From NCBI RefSeq assembly GCF_900188085.1, contig NZ_FZOU01000009.1:62001-126000 (forward strand): a stretch of DNA of 64,000 nucleotides, given 5' to 3'. Positions 28,099-37,331 of the stretch are shown piece by piece. The stretch's first letter is position 1; every line of letters starts with the position of its first letter. Origin of the DNA: Granulicella rosea. Its GTDB lineage: Bacteria > Acidobacteriota > Terriglobia > Terriglobales > Acidobacteriaceae. The translations under genes were made by a program, and so were the position numbers. The notes beneath the pieces were generated by a model that did not search any database, was not told where the DNA came from, and was given only the letters and a program-made list of their open reading frames with translations.

Positions 28099-28127
28099 AG
28101 AGGCCCGCACACGTTGCGGGCCTCTTT
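28099..28127. terminator. Bidirectional terminator
   Basis: 11-bp stem AGAGGCCCGCA / TGCGGGCCTCT, 5-base loop, followed by TTT. Serves the convergent secreted-protein and dehydrogenase genes. Confidence 0.85.
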
Positions 28128-28137
28128 GCGTTTCACG

Positions 28138-29001
28138 CTATTTCGCTTCAGCGCGAGTCTGGGCGAAGTAGCCTGCGGCCCAGTCGGCATCGCCTCGTCC
28201 CGCTTCGATGGCTGCGTCGAAGCGATCTCGATAGAGATCGGCAAGCGGCGTCGGAACGGACGCGGCCGCCTCGCGAAAGAGTCTCGTATCCTTTGCGCCG
28301 AGCTTGACCGTCGCGCCCACCTCTGCCGGTGGATCGATCATCAGCTTGCCGTAGTTGGCGTAGAAGGGCGACTGGAAGAGTGCGCTGTTGACGGTCTCGA
28401 GAAAGATGGACGGGTCGATGCCCTTCGACTCCGCGACGGTGAAGGCCTCGGACAGTGAAGCGATCATCGACGAGATGAGAAAGTTGCCCGCGACCTTGGC
28501 CGCGTTGGCCTGGCTGGGCCTCTCTCCGACGAGGGTGATGCCGCGCGAGAAGACCTCCAGCAAAGGCCTGGCCTCGTCAATGGCGCCGGCAGGCCCGGCT
28601 ACGGCAAGCCAGAGCTTGCCTTCGCTCGCGACCGAGGGGCGCCCGAAGACAGGCGAGCTGATGAGCCGCTGGCGATGCGTGGCGTGAGCCTGCTCCAGAC
28701 GCTCGGCGAGCGCGACGGAGATCGTCGAAAGCGAGACGTGGATGCTATGGGCGGGCATTGCCGCCAGCACGCCCTGTGCGAAGAGAATGTCTTCGAGCGC
28801 CACGTCGTCGAGCAGCATGGTGAAGACGATATCCGCATGCTGCACGGCCTCGACGGGCGTGGCCGCGGACTTTGCACCAAGCTGCACCAGAGGCTCGCAC
28901 GCAGCGGCGGTGCGGTTCCAGACGGTCAGTGAATGTTGCTTCACGAGGAGGTGGGCGATGCTGCCGCCCATCTTCCCCAGGCCCAAGAATGCGATCTGCA
29001 T
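28138..29001 (-). CDS. Beta-hydroxyacid dehydrogenase-family NAD(P)-dependent oxidoreductase
   Basis: 287 residues; ATG at 29001 after GAGGGA. N-terminal Rossmann fold (IAFLGLGKMGGSIA), substrate site ISSPVFGRPSVASEGKL, and catalytic Lys in NAAKVAGNFLISSM. Family members include 3-hydroxyisobutyrate dehydrogenase, tartronate semialdehyde reductase and imine reductases; the substrate here cannot be named. It follows the RND pump gene by 52 bases and may be the last gene of that operon. Confidence 0.87.
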   Translation of the reverse strand: MQIAFLGLGKMGGSIAHLLVKQHSLTVWNRTAAACEPLVQLGAKSAATPVEAVQHADIVFTMLLDDVALEDILFAQGVLAAMPAHSIHVSLSTISVALAERLEQAHATHRQRLISSPVFGRPSVASEGKLWLAVAGPAGAIDEARPLLEVFSRGITLVGERPSQANAAKVAGNFLISSMIASLSEAFTVAESKGIDPSIFLETVNSALFQSPFYANYGKLMIDPPAEVGATVKLGAKDTRLFREAAASVPTPLADLYRDRFDAAIEAGRGDADWAAGYFAQTRAEAK

Positions 29002-29053
29002 GTGGCTATCCCTCTTGGGGATAGGATGCAGCCTGCCGCCGCCGGCTTCAGGT

Positions 29054-32000
29054 TTATGCCGCGGCCAGCGGACGATTGCGATACGCCACATAGAATCCCG
29101 CAGGCACGATAAACACCGTGAGCATCAGCGAGCAGGCGAGTCCGCCGATCAGCGCCTGTGCGAGCGGCGCGTAAGACTCGCTGCCTTCGCCCAGCTTCAA
29201 CGCCATCGGCAGCAGGCCGATCAGCGTTGCAAGGGTGGTCATCAGGATGGGACGCAGACGCACGCGGCACGAGGTCATGACCGCCTCGCGCACGCCCATG
29301 CCTTCGCTCAGCAGGTGGTGCGCGAACTCGACGATCAGGATGGAGTCCGAGCACGTGATGCCGGTCAGCATGACGACGCCCATCAGCGACATGACATTCA
29401 ACGTCGTGCCCCACGCCAGCAGCGCGAGGATGACGCCGGTGATGCCAGGCGGCAGCGCCAGCAGGATGAGGAACGGATCGAGGAACGACCGGAACTGCGC
29501 CGTGAGAATGAGGTACAGCAGCACGATCGACAACGTGAGACCGATGCCGAAGCTCTTGAACGATGCGTTCATCGATTCGACTGAACCCGCAAGCATCACG
29601 TCGATACCCTCTGGCGGCGGATTGCGAGCGAGGATCTTATCGATCTCCGCCGTGATGGCGCCAAGGTCTTCGGTCGAGGTGCGGACATAGATGTCGACCT
29701 TGCGGCGAATCTGGTTGTGGTCGAGCTCCGTGGGCGATTCGAAGCGTTGAATGTCGGCGACCATATCGAGCCGCGTGGGCCGCGTGATGTGCTCGCCATG
29801 CAGCGGAATGGCCTTCAGATCGTCGATGGACTTGATCTGGCCTTCCTTGTACATGACGGTGAGGAAGTAGTTGTTGCCGCTGTTCGGATCGATCCATACG
29901 CTCGGCGCGATCATCTGGTTCGAGGTCAGCGCGGTGATGACGTTCGAGACCACCTCCTTCTCGCTGAGACCCAATTCGCTGGCGCGCACGCGATCAACCG
30001 TGAGACGCAACGAGGGATAGTCCACATCCTGCGGGATGTAGACGTCGGCGACGCCCTTGACGCCATGCACCTCGGCCGCGATCTTCTGCGCAAGGGCGAA
30101 GTCGCCTTTCATATCCTTGCCGCTGATGCGGATGTCGATCGGCGCGGGTGCGCCCATGTTGAGCACGCCATCGACAAGCGAACCCGAAGAGAAGAAGAGC
30201 TGCAGCTCGGGCATCTCGCGCGCGGCCCTGGCCTTCACCTCGTCGATGTAGTGGAAGCTGCTCTTCTCGTGCTCGGGCTGCAGACCCACCTGCATGAAAC
30301 CGGTATGCATGGCGGAGTTCGACGAGAACAAGGATGAGAAGCCAGGGTCGATGCCGAGGTTCGAGACGATGATGCCGAGGTCATGTTTTGTAACCACACT
30401 GCGCACAATCGCTTCGAGTTTCGCGGTCTCCTCTTCGGTCGCCGTCAGTTTCGTGCCCGAGGGCGCCTTGAAGTTGATGACGAACTGGCCGGCGTCGGTG
30501 CGCGGAAAGAACGAACGCCCCAGCAGCGGAAAGAGCAGCAGACTGAGCACGAAGAGCGCGCCGCTGCCGGCGAGCGTCAGGCGCGGCCATTCGAGCACCT
30601 TCGTAATCAGCCTGTCGTAGCGAGTCAACAACTTCTCAAAAGCGCGATTGAAGCCGGCGTTGAAGCGCTCGAAGAAGCCCGGCTCATGCGTGTGCTCGCC
30701 GTGCGGACTCTTGATGAAGTTCGCGCAGAAGAGCGGCACCACCGTCATCGCAACGAAGTACGACGCGGCGAGCGAGATGACCACGGCAAGGGCAAGCGCC
30801 GAGAAGAGAAATCTGCTGACGCCAAACAGCAGGGTGACCGGAAAGAAGACGACCATGGTGGTCAGCGTGCCGGCAAGCACAGGCAGCGCAACCTCGCGGC
30901 CGCCCTTCTCCGCCGCGACCGCCGGCGCCTCGCCGCCTTCGAGGTGACGGAAGATGTTTTCAAGCACAACGACCGAGTTATCGATGAGGCGCGAGAGCGC
31001 AAGCGCCAGGCCGCCGAGCACCATCGAGTTCACCGAGCTGCCCGCGATCTGCAGAATGAAGAAGGTCGCGAGGATCGACAGCGGAATGGAGAAGAAGACG
31101 GCCAGCGTCGCACGGAAGCTGCCGAGGAAGATCAGGATCATCAGGCACGTAAGGAAGAGGCCGATGCCGCCTTCGTGCAGCAGCGTCTCGATGGCCGTGC
31201 GTACGAAGCGCGACTGATCGAACACCACTTTACTCTTGAGCGTCGGAGGTACGTCGAAGAGATGACCCAGCGTGGTGCGTACGCCGTCGACGATCGCAAT
31301 CGTGTTCGAGTCGCCGCCCTGCTTGAAGATCGGCAGGTAGACCGCTCGCTTGCCGTCGACGCGCACGGTGTTGTACTGCAGGCCGAAGGAGTCTTTGGGT
31401 ACTGCAACGTCGCCGACGCGAACAGGCGACTGCCCCAACATCTTGATCGGCACGGACGCGATATCCGGCGGGCCTTTGAGCAGGGAGTTGGTGTAGATGT
31501 TGTAGTCGTAGCGGCCGATCTGCACATCGCCCGCGGGCAGGATCACATTGGCGTCGTTGACCGAACGCACGACGTCCATCGGGCTGAGCTGATTGGCTTC
31601 GAGCTTGGTCGGATCGGTATAGAGCATGATCTGGCGCCAGCGTCCGCCGAAGGGCTGTGGGATGGTGGCGCCCTGCACGCTGGCAAGCTGATTGCGCACG
31701 TAGTTCTGCGCGGTGTCTTTGAGCGCGCTCTCGCTCAGACCTTCGCCCGTAAGCGTGACCAGCGCGACGGGGATGCTCGACGCATCCTGCTTGAGCACGA
31801 TGGGTGGATAGGTGCCCGGCGGAAGGTCGCGGATGTCGCTCATGGCAAGCGATGCGATCGACGATGCGGCTGCATCGGGATCTGTGCCTGCGCGAAAGAA
31901 GATGCGGATGAGCGAGACGCCCGGCAGCGAGCGCGATTCCATGTGATCGATGCCGCCCGCGAAGGTGAACATGCGTTCAAGGTGATAGGTGAGATTGGTC

Positions 32001-32173
32001 TCGATCTGCTCCGGCGGCATGCCCGAGTAGAATGTCGCCACGGCGACGATGGGCAGGTTCACCGGCGGGAACATATCCACCGGCATGCGCGCCGTGCTGA
32101 CCGTGCCGAGGATGCTGATGAGCAGGCAGAGGACAACGATGAGATACGGATTACGGATGGCGAAGCCAGACAT
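29054..32173 (-). CDS. RND efflux pump, inner-membrane subunit (HAE1/AcrB-like)
   Basis: 1,039 residues, full length for the family. A first membrane helix (about 10-30) precedes the large periplasmic loop with the porter domain, then helices from about 335, a second large loop and a C-terminal helix set. In the fourth-helix motif it reads ALALSRLIDNSVVVLENI rather than the usual GLVVDDAIVVVEN, so one acidic residue of the proton relay is altered. Driven by proton motive force with the adaptor and TolC-like protein upstream. Drug or metal substrate cannot be told. Confidence 0.93.
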   Translation of the reverse strand: MSGFAIRNPYLIVVLCLLISILGTVSTARMPVDMFPPVNLPIVAVATFYSGMPPEQIETNLTYHLERMFTFAGGIDHMESRSLPGVSLIRIFFRAGTDPDAAASSIASLAMSDIRDLPPGTYPPIVLKQDASSIPVALVTLTGEGLSESALKDTAQNYVRNQLASVQGATIPQPFGGRWRQIMLYTDPTKLEANQLSPMDVVRSVNDANVILPAGDVQIGRYDYNIYTNSLLKGPPDIASVPIKMLGQSPVRVGDVAVPKDSFGLQYNTVRVDGKRAVYLPIFKQGGDSNTIAIVDGVRTTLGHLFDVPPTLKSKVVFDQSRFVRTAIETLLHEGGIGLFLTCLMILIFLGSFRATLAVFFSIPLSILATFFILQIAGSSVNSMVLGGLALALSRLIDNSVVVLENIFRHLEGGEAPAVAAEKGGREVALPVLAGTLTTMVVFFPVTLLFGVSRFLFSALALAVVISLAASYFVAMTVVPLFCANFIKSPHGEHTHEPGFFERFNAGFNRAFEKLLTRYDRLITKVLEWPRLTLAGSGALFVLSLLLFPLLGRSFFPRTDAGQFVINFKAPSGTKLTATEEETAKLEAIVRSVVTKHDLGIIVSNLGIDPGFSSLFSSNSAMHTGFMQVGLQPEHEKSSFHYIDEVKARAAREMPELQLFFSSGSLVDGVLNMGAPAPIDIRISGKDMKGDFALAQKIAAEVHGVKGVADVYIPQDVDYPSLRLTVDRVRASELGLSEKEVVSNVITALTSNQMIAPSVWIDPNSGNNYFLTVMYKEGQIKSIDDLKAIPLHGEHITRPTRLDMVADIQRFESPTELDHNQIRRKVDIYVRTSTEDLGAITAEIDKILARNPPPEGIDVMLAGSVESMNASFKSFGIGLTLSIVLLYLILTAQFRSFLDPFLILLALPPGITGVILALLAWGTTLNVMSLMGVVMLTGITCSDSILIVEFAHHLLSEGMGVREAVMTSCRVRLRPILMTTLATLIGLLPMALKLGEGSESYAPLAQALIGGLACSLMLTVFIVPAGFYVAYRNRPLAAA

Positions 32174-32210
32174 GTGTCCCTGCCTTTTCAGTCGGGTGTT
32201 GTGGCGTTAC

Positions 32211-32265
32211 AAGCAAGCAAATACAGGGGTACTTCGCTGCACTCAGGAGGACATGCATTGTCGGT
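32211..32265 (-). repeat. Dispersed repeat, copy F (degenerate)
   Basis: Between the adaptor and pump genes: AAGCAAGCAAATACAGGGGT then ACTTCGCTGCACTCAGGAGG ACATG. It carries several changes from the other copies. Confidence 0.65.
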
Positions 32266-32285
32266 TGCTCACGCTCGGTTGCTGC

Positions 32286-33506
32286 TTACTTCTTTGCGGG
32301 CGCGTCGTAGGCGGCGATGCGTGGGTCGACCGCCTGATCTTCGGCCAGGCCAGTACGACGGCCTACGACGAGCTGGTCTCCCTCGCGAAGGCCCGAGAGG
32401 ATCTCGACGCGATCGGGCGTCTGCAGGCCTGTGGTCACGGCGACGATGTGGACGTGGCCATCGCGCACGATGTCCACATGCTGCGACGCGCTGCCCAGTC
32501 CGTCCACGGCATCGAGCGGCGCGCTGAGTGCGTTGGGTCTGTCGGCGAGATGCAGATGCACCTCCGCATACATACCGGGCAGCAGCTTGCCGTCCTTGTT
32601 CGGCACGTCGACCTCGGTGGTCATGGTGCGCGTCGCCATCTGCACGTCTTCGGCGAAGCGCGTGACCGTGCCCTTCAACGTCGTGCCCAGGGAGTTGACC
32701 ACGATGTCCACCGGCTGGCCGGCGTGGATGCCCGCGACGGCCGTCACCGGCACCGGCAGCAGCAGGCGAAGCGTGCGATCCTCCGCTAGCTGCACCAGCG
32801 GCATGGCCTGCGTCTGCGATGCCGTGCCTGCTTGAATCATCGAACCCGTGTTCGCATAACGATGTGTGACGACACCGGCAAACGGCGCGCGGATGGTGGC
32901 GTATCGCAGCATGGCGCTGGCGCGGTCGCGTTCGGCGATGGCCTGCGCATCGCCTTGCTCCGCGGCCTGCAGACCGGACTGCGCACTGGCCAACGCCGCG
33001 GCAGCCTCGAGATCGCGCGCCTGCGCAAGGTCGATCTCCTGCCTTGGCACGAGACCGGGCTCGGACTTCGCAACGCCCGCGATGCGCGTGTACGAAAGAT
33101 GGGCCATGTTGGCGCCGGCCTGTGCATGCGCGATATTGCTCTTCGCCGTGGCGATGTTCGCGGCGGCGGCGAGCAGCGCGGCGCGCGTCTTTGCGGTCTC
33201 GTCCTGCAGCTCCGGCACATCAAGCGTTGCGAGCACCTGGCCAGCCTGCACGTGATCGCCGATGTCGACGTTGATCGCCTTCACGAAGCCCGCAACCTTT
33301 GCCATGACATCGACGCTCTGGTAGGGCGTGAACTCCGCCGTCACCGTCAGGTCGTTGGCGAGATCCGCGCGTCCCACAACCGCGACCGGAACCGTAATAG
33401 CCGTTACAGGCGCGGGCGGCGCGGACTTGCAGGCGACAACACCGAGGCATACGAGCGCCAGGGTAATAGGTCCGCTTCGCCGTTGGCGTGGATGCATCAA
33501 GATCAA
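32286..33506 (-). CDS. RND periplasmic adaptor (membrane fusion protein), lipoprotein
   Basis: 406 residues. Lipoprotein signal ending GVVAC (Cys26), biotinyl-lipoyl-like halves (AKVAGFVKAINVDIGDHVQ and RYATIRAPFAGVVTHRY) flanking a coiled-coil hairpin (about 100-200), then beta-barrel domains. The TTG at 33506 has GGAGG 5 bases upstream; an ATG 3 codons later (33497) is the alternative. Links the pump to the TolC-like channel. Confidence 0.92.
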   Translation of the reverse strand: MILMHPRQRRSGPITLALVCLGVVACKSAPPAPVTAITVPVAVVGRADLANDLTVTAEFTPYQSVDVMAKVAGFVKAINVDIGDHVQAGQVLATLDVPELQDETAKTRAALLAAAANIATAKSNIAHAQAGANMAHLSYTRIAGVAKSEPGLVPRQEIDLAQARDLEAAAALASAQSGLQAAEQGDAQAIAERDRASAMLRYATIRAPFAGVVTHRYANTGSMIQAGTASQTQAMPLVQLAEDRTLRLLLPVPVTAVAGIHAGQPVDIVVNSLGTTLKGTVTRFAEDVQMATRTMTTEVDVPNKDGKLLPGMYAEVHLHLADRPNALSAPLDAVDGLGSASQHVDIVRDGHVHIVAVTTGLQTPDRVEILSGLREGDQLVVGRRTGLAEDQAVDPRIAAYDAPAKK

Positions 33507-33520
33507 GGTGGCCTCCGAGG

Positions 33521-34813
33521 TTAGTTCAACGTTCCAGTCACGTAGTCGAGGTCGGCGCGGCGCGAGAGATAGGTATAGCGAGCATCGGCGGCATCGATCT
33601 CCGCCGAGGTCTCGTTCACCTGCGCCTCGTTCAGCTCCACGATGCTGCCCAGCCCGTTGTCGTAGCGAGCCTGCGCGAGATGCAGAGCCTGCGTCGTCTG
33701 CGCCACCAGCCGCTGCGTCACCTCGCAGGCATGCAGCGCCTCGTCGGCCATGCTGCGCGCATCGCGCACCTGCTGATTGACCCGCAGGGAAAGCTCCGCC
33801 ACGTCCTGCGTACGGGCTTTTGCTTCAAACGCGGCCTCGGCCTCGCGTGCGCGGAAGAGTCCGCCGTTGAAGATGGGGATGTTCAGGTTGAAGCCCGCAG
33901 CGGCGTAGTTGTCCTGCAGCGTGCGGTCGTGAAAGGGTGTCTGCCCGGCGGCGCCCATCACCTGCAGGGTGGGCAGGCGCAGACGCTGCTCGGCCTTCGC
34001 GGTCTCTGCGGCGGAGCGCTGATCGAGACGCGCGGCATCGAGGTCCGCGCGTGTCTTCTGAGCCTGTGCTTCCAGCGCCGCCGCATCGGTCGGCGCATCG
34101 GTCGGCAACGCGATGTCGGCCAGCGGAGCCGCCACGCTCTGCGGCTCGCCCATGGCGACGGCCAGGCGCGAGCGCTGCTGCTCGACGAGGCTCTGCGCGC
34201 GTACGACGGCAAGCTCCGCCTGCGATTCGAGCGTTTGGGCAAAGCTCACATCGAGCGTCGAGCGCAGTTCGTTATTCGCAAGCTCGGTCAACTGATGCGT
34301 GACGAGATGACGGTTCGCCAGCGCGTCCTTCGCCGTGTGCAACACGGCCTCCGCGCCCAGCACGCTGTAGTAAGCCTGCCGCACGGCGAGCCGCACCTGC
34401 GCGCCGGTCAGCGTGGCCATGTCCCGCTGCGAATCCAGCCGGTAGCGTGCGCTCTGCGTCAGCGCGGCGGTGCGACCGAAGTCCGTGATGAGCTGCGCGA
34501 TGCTGCCGCCATAGGCGAAGCGGTCGGAGATGGACGAGGTCGTCAACGCGCCGGCGGCGGTCGCCGTGCCTGGGTCCGCGACACGCACGCCCGTGGCGTT
34601 GAAGCTGGCCGTGGGGAAGTATCCGGCGCGGCTCTCCGCGATGCGCTGTTGCGCGGCGCGGCTGCGAAGCTCCGCGGCAAGGATGCGCGGCTGGTTGTGC
34701 AGCGCCGCTGTCTCGGCGGCTTCGAGCGTCAGCGTCTGGCCCGTCTGCTGTGCATGCGCAGACGGTGCGAAGACCAGCGCCAGCGCGAGGAGGCCGCAAC
34801 GGCGCGCCGCCAC
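33521..34813 (-). CDS. TolC-family outer-membrane efflux channel
   Basis: 430 residues with a signal peptide (LLALALVFAPSAHAQQ). Two repeats of the outer-membrane-factor fold with long alpha-helical stretches (for example ALRQAYY-like VRLAVRQAYYSVLGAEAVL and QARYDNGLGSIVELNEAQVN). GTG start at 34813 shares one base with the upstream DUF190 stop (TAGTG), so translation is coupled. Confidence 0.92.
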   Translation of the reverse strand: MAARRCGLLALALVFAPSAHAQQTGQTLTLEAAETAALHNQPRILAAELRSRAAQQRIAESRAGYFPTASFNATGVRVADPGTATAAGALTTSSISDRFAYGGSIAQLITDFGRTAALTQSARYRLDSQRDMATLTGAQVRLAVRQAYYSVLGAEAVLHTAKDALANRHLVTHQLTELANNELRSTLDVSFAQTLESQAELAVVRAQSLVEQQRSRLAVAMGEPQSVAAPLADIALPTDAPTDAAALEAQAQKTRADLDAARLDQRSAAETAKAEQRLRLPTLQVMGAAGQTPFHDRTLQDNYAAAGFNLNIPIFNGGLFRAREAEAAFEAKARTQDVAELSLRVNQQVRDARSMADEALHACEVTQRLVAQTTQALHLAQARYDNGLGSIVELNEAQVNETSAEIDAADARYTYLSRRADLDYVTGTLN

Positions 34814-35166
34814 TAAACGATCACCCGTGACACACCCAGCGCCGACTTGAGAATCTGCGTGGGATGCGCTTCGACGAGGCCATCCGTCACGCGCTCCAGC
34901 AGCTCCGGCAACAGCGCTTCCACCTTATCGACGTCGTCGATGAAACTGAGGATGATGGGCAGATGTTCGCCGCGCACATCGCCCCCGCCGGCGACATGCA
35001 ACCTGTGATGCGAACCGAAGCCGGCATACGGACGCACCGCCGACGCGCCCGCGATACCGCGATGCTCGAGGAACGCGAGCAGCTCCATATGCAGAAAACC
35101 ATGCTCGGAGCCGGTGTCGTCGTTGAGATAGAGGGTGACTTTAAGCGCGGGTCCAGCCTTCAGCAT
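34813..35166 (-). CDS. DUF190-family protein
   Basis: 117 residues from the ATG at 35166 (GGAG 6 bases upstream). DUF190 is a small PII-like fold: KVTLYLNDDTGSEHGFLHME, GIAGASAVRPYAGFG, LPIILSFIDDVDKVEALLPE. Members are often next to CrcB fluoride channels or metal/drug exporters; function is unproven. First gene of the efflux operon here, suggesting a sensing or modulating role for the pump. Confidence 0.85.
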   Translation of the reverse strand: MLKAGPALKVTLYLNDDTGSEHGFLHMELLAFLEHRGIAGASAVRPYAGFGSHHRLHVAGGGDVRGEHLPIILSFIDDVDKVEALLPELLERVTDGLVEAHPTQILKSALGVSRVIV

Positions 35167-35261
35167 CGTCGTCTCCGTGAAGGATCGCAAGGTTCTGATC
35201 TTCACGATAGCGGCGATTGGCGCGGCTGAATCTTACGTGTGCCTGACATATTCCAACGGCT

Positions 35262-36158
35262 TCATTCCGGCGGGGCCGGCCTCGCGCTCGCCTGGTCCTG
35301 CCGAAACTTTCCGGGAGGCAGACCGGTAAAGCGACGGAAGAGCGTCGTGAACTGGCTCTGACTGGTAAATCCGCATGCCGCGGCGATCTCCACCAGCGGC
35401 TGTGCCGTCTCGATCAGCAGGTTCTGCGCGTGCTTCACTCGCCGGTGGCACACGTACTGATGCGCCGTGAAACCGGTCGACTGGCGGAAGAGCGTGGCGA
35501 AGTGCGAAGGGCTCAGATCGACCGTCTTCGCGAGAACTTCGAGCGAAAGCTCCTGGTCGAGATGCGTCTCCACATACTCGCGCACGCGACGTTCCCGCGC
35601 CGGCGCAAGCCCTCCCTGGAACGATCCGCGATCGCCCGGCTGCGCGCTGTAGGTCCGCAGCAGATGGGTCGCGAGCACCGTCAGCAGCGCCTTGGCGAAG
35701 GCATCCGACAGGGCGCCGGTCCTGCATTCGCGATAGAGCGCGCGGCCCAGCTCTTCGACAAACGGATCGCGCACAAGATACGTGGGGCGCAGGGCGAAGG
35801 TGTCCAGGTGAAGCACGCTTCGCGCGGTCGCGGCGAGCAGCTCCATATCGAGATAGACGTGAATGAGCGTGGCGCGCCGCTGCCACAGCGTGCGATGCGG
35901 CTCTCCGGCCGGGATGATGGTGACGCTGTTGCCGCTCAGCTCGCGTCGCGCGGCGACTTTGCCGCCGCTTCGCCACTCGGCGTGCATGTGCGCCGGTTCA
36001 AGCCCGATGGTCACCTGCACATGCTCGTGCGTGTGCTCGCGCCATGTGCTGCGCGGCTGGTCGGCGGTGTAGATGGCGAAGCCTTCGCCCTCATGCCAGA
36101 AGTGGTCCGACGGCAGGGGATCGTCGGCGCCAACCAGGATGATGCGCGTTTCGGACAT
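35262..36158 (-). CDS. AraC-family transcriptional regulator
   Basis: 298 residues: N-terminal cupin-like sensor (HTHEHVQVTIGLEPAHMHAEW, IIPAGEPHRTLW) and C-terminal double HTH (about 190-290: LSLEVLAKTVDLSPSHFATL, AAACGFTSQSQFTTLFRRFT). Divergent from the bicupin gene, which it probably controls. Confidence 0.92.
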   Translation of the reverse strand: MSETRIILVGADDPLPSDHFWHEGEGFAIYTADQPRSTWREHTHEHVQVTIGLEPAHMHAEWRSGGKVAARRELSGNSVTIIPAGEPHRTLWQRRATLIHVYLDMELLAATARSVLHLDTFALRPTYLVRDPFVEELGRALYRECRTGALSDAFAKALLTVLATHLLRTYSAQPGDRGSFQGGLAPARERRVREYVETHLDQELSLEVLAKTVDLSPSHFATLFRQSTGFTAHQYVCHRRVKHAQNLLIETAQPLVEIAAACGFTSQSQFTTLFRRFTGLPPGKFRQDQASARPAPPE

Positions 36159-36300
36159 TCACGGCCTTTCGCGGAGGTCTTCGCTTTGCCCGAAGATTCC
36201 GCAAGAATTGGCGGAATCGCGAAGACCCCGGCAGTCAGTTTTCAGGATACTCATATTCGTAGAGCAGCACGAATTCCGAGCATTCCAGGAGGAGAAACAC

Positions 36301-37257
36301 ATGACGACGGAAACACTTTCGCCCGCGATTTCGGCTGCCGAGCTGACGCAGGACATCCAGATCTTCGAGTACAGCAAGGCCGCGAATCCGATCGATTCCG
36401 GTGCCACGCCGCGCATCCCCATCAAGACCTTCTCCGCCGACAGCTACGCCACGGGCAGGAGCCGCGTCATCGAGCTCGACCTCAGCGCCGACCTGAAGGT
36501 GCCGTATCCCGCGACCGGCCCCAGCCTGCTCGCCTCCTTCGTCCGTATCGTGAAGGGCGACAGCCTGACGACCACCTGCGTCGCGAGCAGCGAGTTCTTC
36601 TACGTCATTCGCGGCAGCGGCTTCTCCGAGGTGACCGTCGACGGCGAGCTCAAATCCATCGCCTGGAGCGAGGGCGACTTCGTCGCGCTGCCCGGCCTTG
36701 AAGCCCGCCATACCGCCGAACAGGACACCGCGTTCTACATGGTCAACGACTCGCCGCTCTTCGCCTACCTCGGCGCGGAGAAGGGCAGGTCCCGCTTCGC
36801 GCCCACGCTGTACAAGCGCGATGTGGTGCTTGCGGAGCTGATCGAGGCGCAGAACGATCCCGAGGCCGCGACGCGCAGCCGCATCAGCGTCCTCTTGGCA
36901 AACAAGAACTTTGAGCAGACGATGACCATCACGCATGTGCTCTGGACGATGTTCGGCGTCGCGCTGCCGAACAGCCGCCAGTTGCCGCACCGTCATCAAT
37001 CGGTCGCGCTGGACTTTGTGGTCGACGCGCAACCGGGCGCCTACACGTTGCTGGGCGAGGAGCTGGACAACACGGGCAACATCAAGAATCCGCTGCGCGT
37101 GGACTGGGTGAAGGGCTCGGCGTTCGTCACGCCTCCGGGCTGGTGGCACGAGCATGTGAACGCGTCGGCGCACAACGCGTACGTCATGCCGATCCAGGAT
37201 GCCGGCCTGCACACCTATCTGCGCACGCTCGATATTCAGTTCTACGAAGAAGACTAA
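36301..37257 (+). CDS. Bicupin protein, gentisate 1,2-dioxygenase-like
   Basis: 318 residues; ATG at 36301 preceded by AGGAGGAGAAACAC. Two cupin domains: the first (about 80-150, SSEFFYVIRGSGFSEVTVDG) and the second with metal ligands in LPHRHQSVALDFVV and PPGWWHEHVN. It resembles ring-cleaving gentisate dioxygenases, but the first cupin lacks a clear His pair, so it may act on another hydroxylated acid. Regulated by the adjacent AraC protein. Confidence 0.75.
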   Translation: MTTETLSPAISAAELTQDIQIFEYSKAANPIDSGATPRIPIKTFSADSYATGRSRVIELDLSADLKVPYPATGPSLLASFVRIVKGDSLTTTCVASSEFFYVIRGSGFSEVTVDGELKSIAWSEGDFVALPGLEARHTAEQDTAFYMVNDSPLFAYLGAEKGRSRFAPTLYKRDVVLAELIEAQNDPEAATRSRISVLLANKNFEQTMTITHVLWTMFGVALPNSRQLPHRHQSVALDFVVDAQPGAYTLLGEELDNTGNIKNPLRVDWVKGSAFVTPPGWWHEHVNASAHNAYVMPIQDAGLHTYLRTLDIQFYEED

Positions 37258-37275
37258 CTCGCCGCTGTTCACGAG

Positions 37276-37304
37276 AAACGGGCTGCCCTGAGGCAGCCCG
37301 TTTT
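37276..37304. terminator. Bidirectional terminator
   Basis: 12-bp stem AAACGGGCTGCC / GGCAGCCCGTTT with a 4-base loop, between the convergent bicupin and lactate permease genes. Confidence 0.9.
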
Positions 37305-37331
37305 CGCGTCATGCAAACGAATTGCCCGTCG

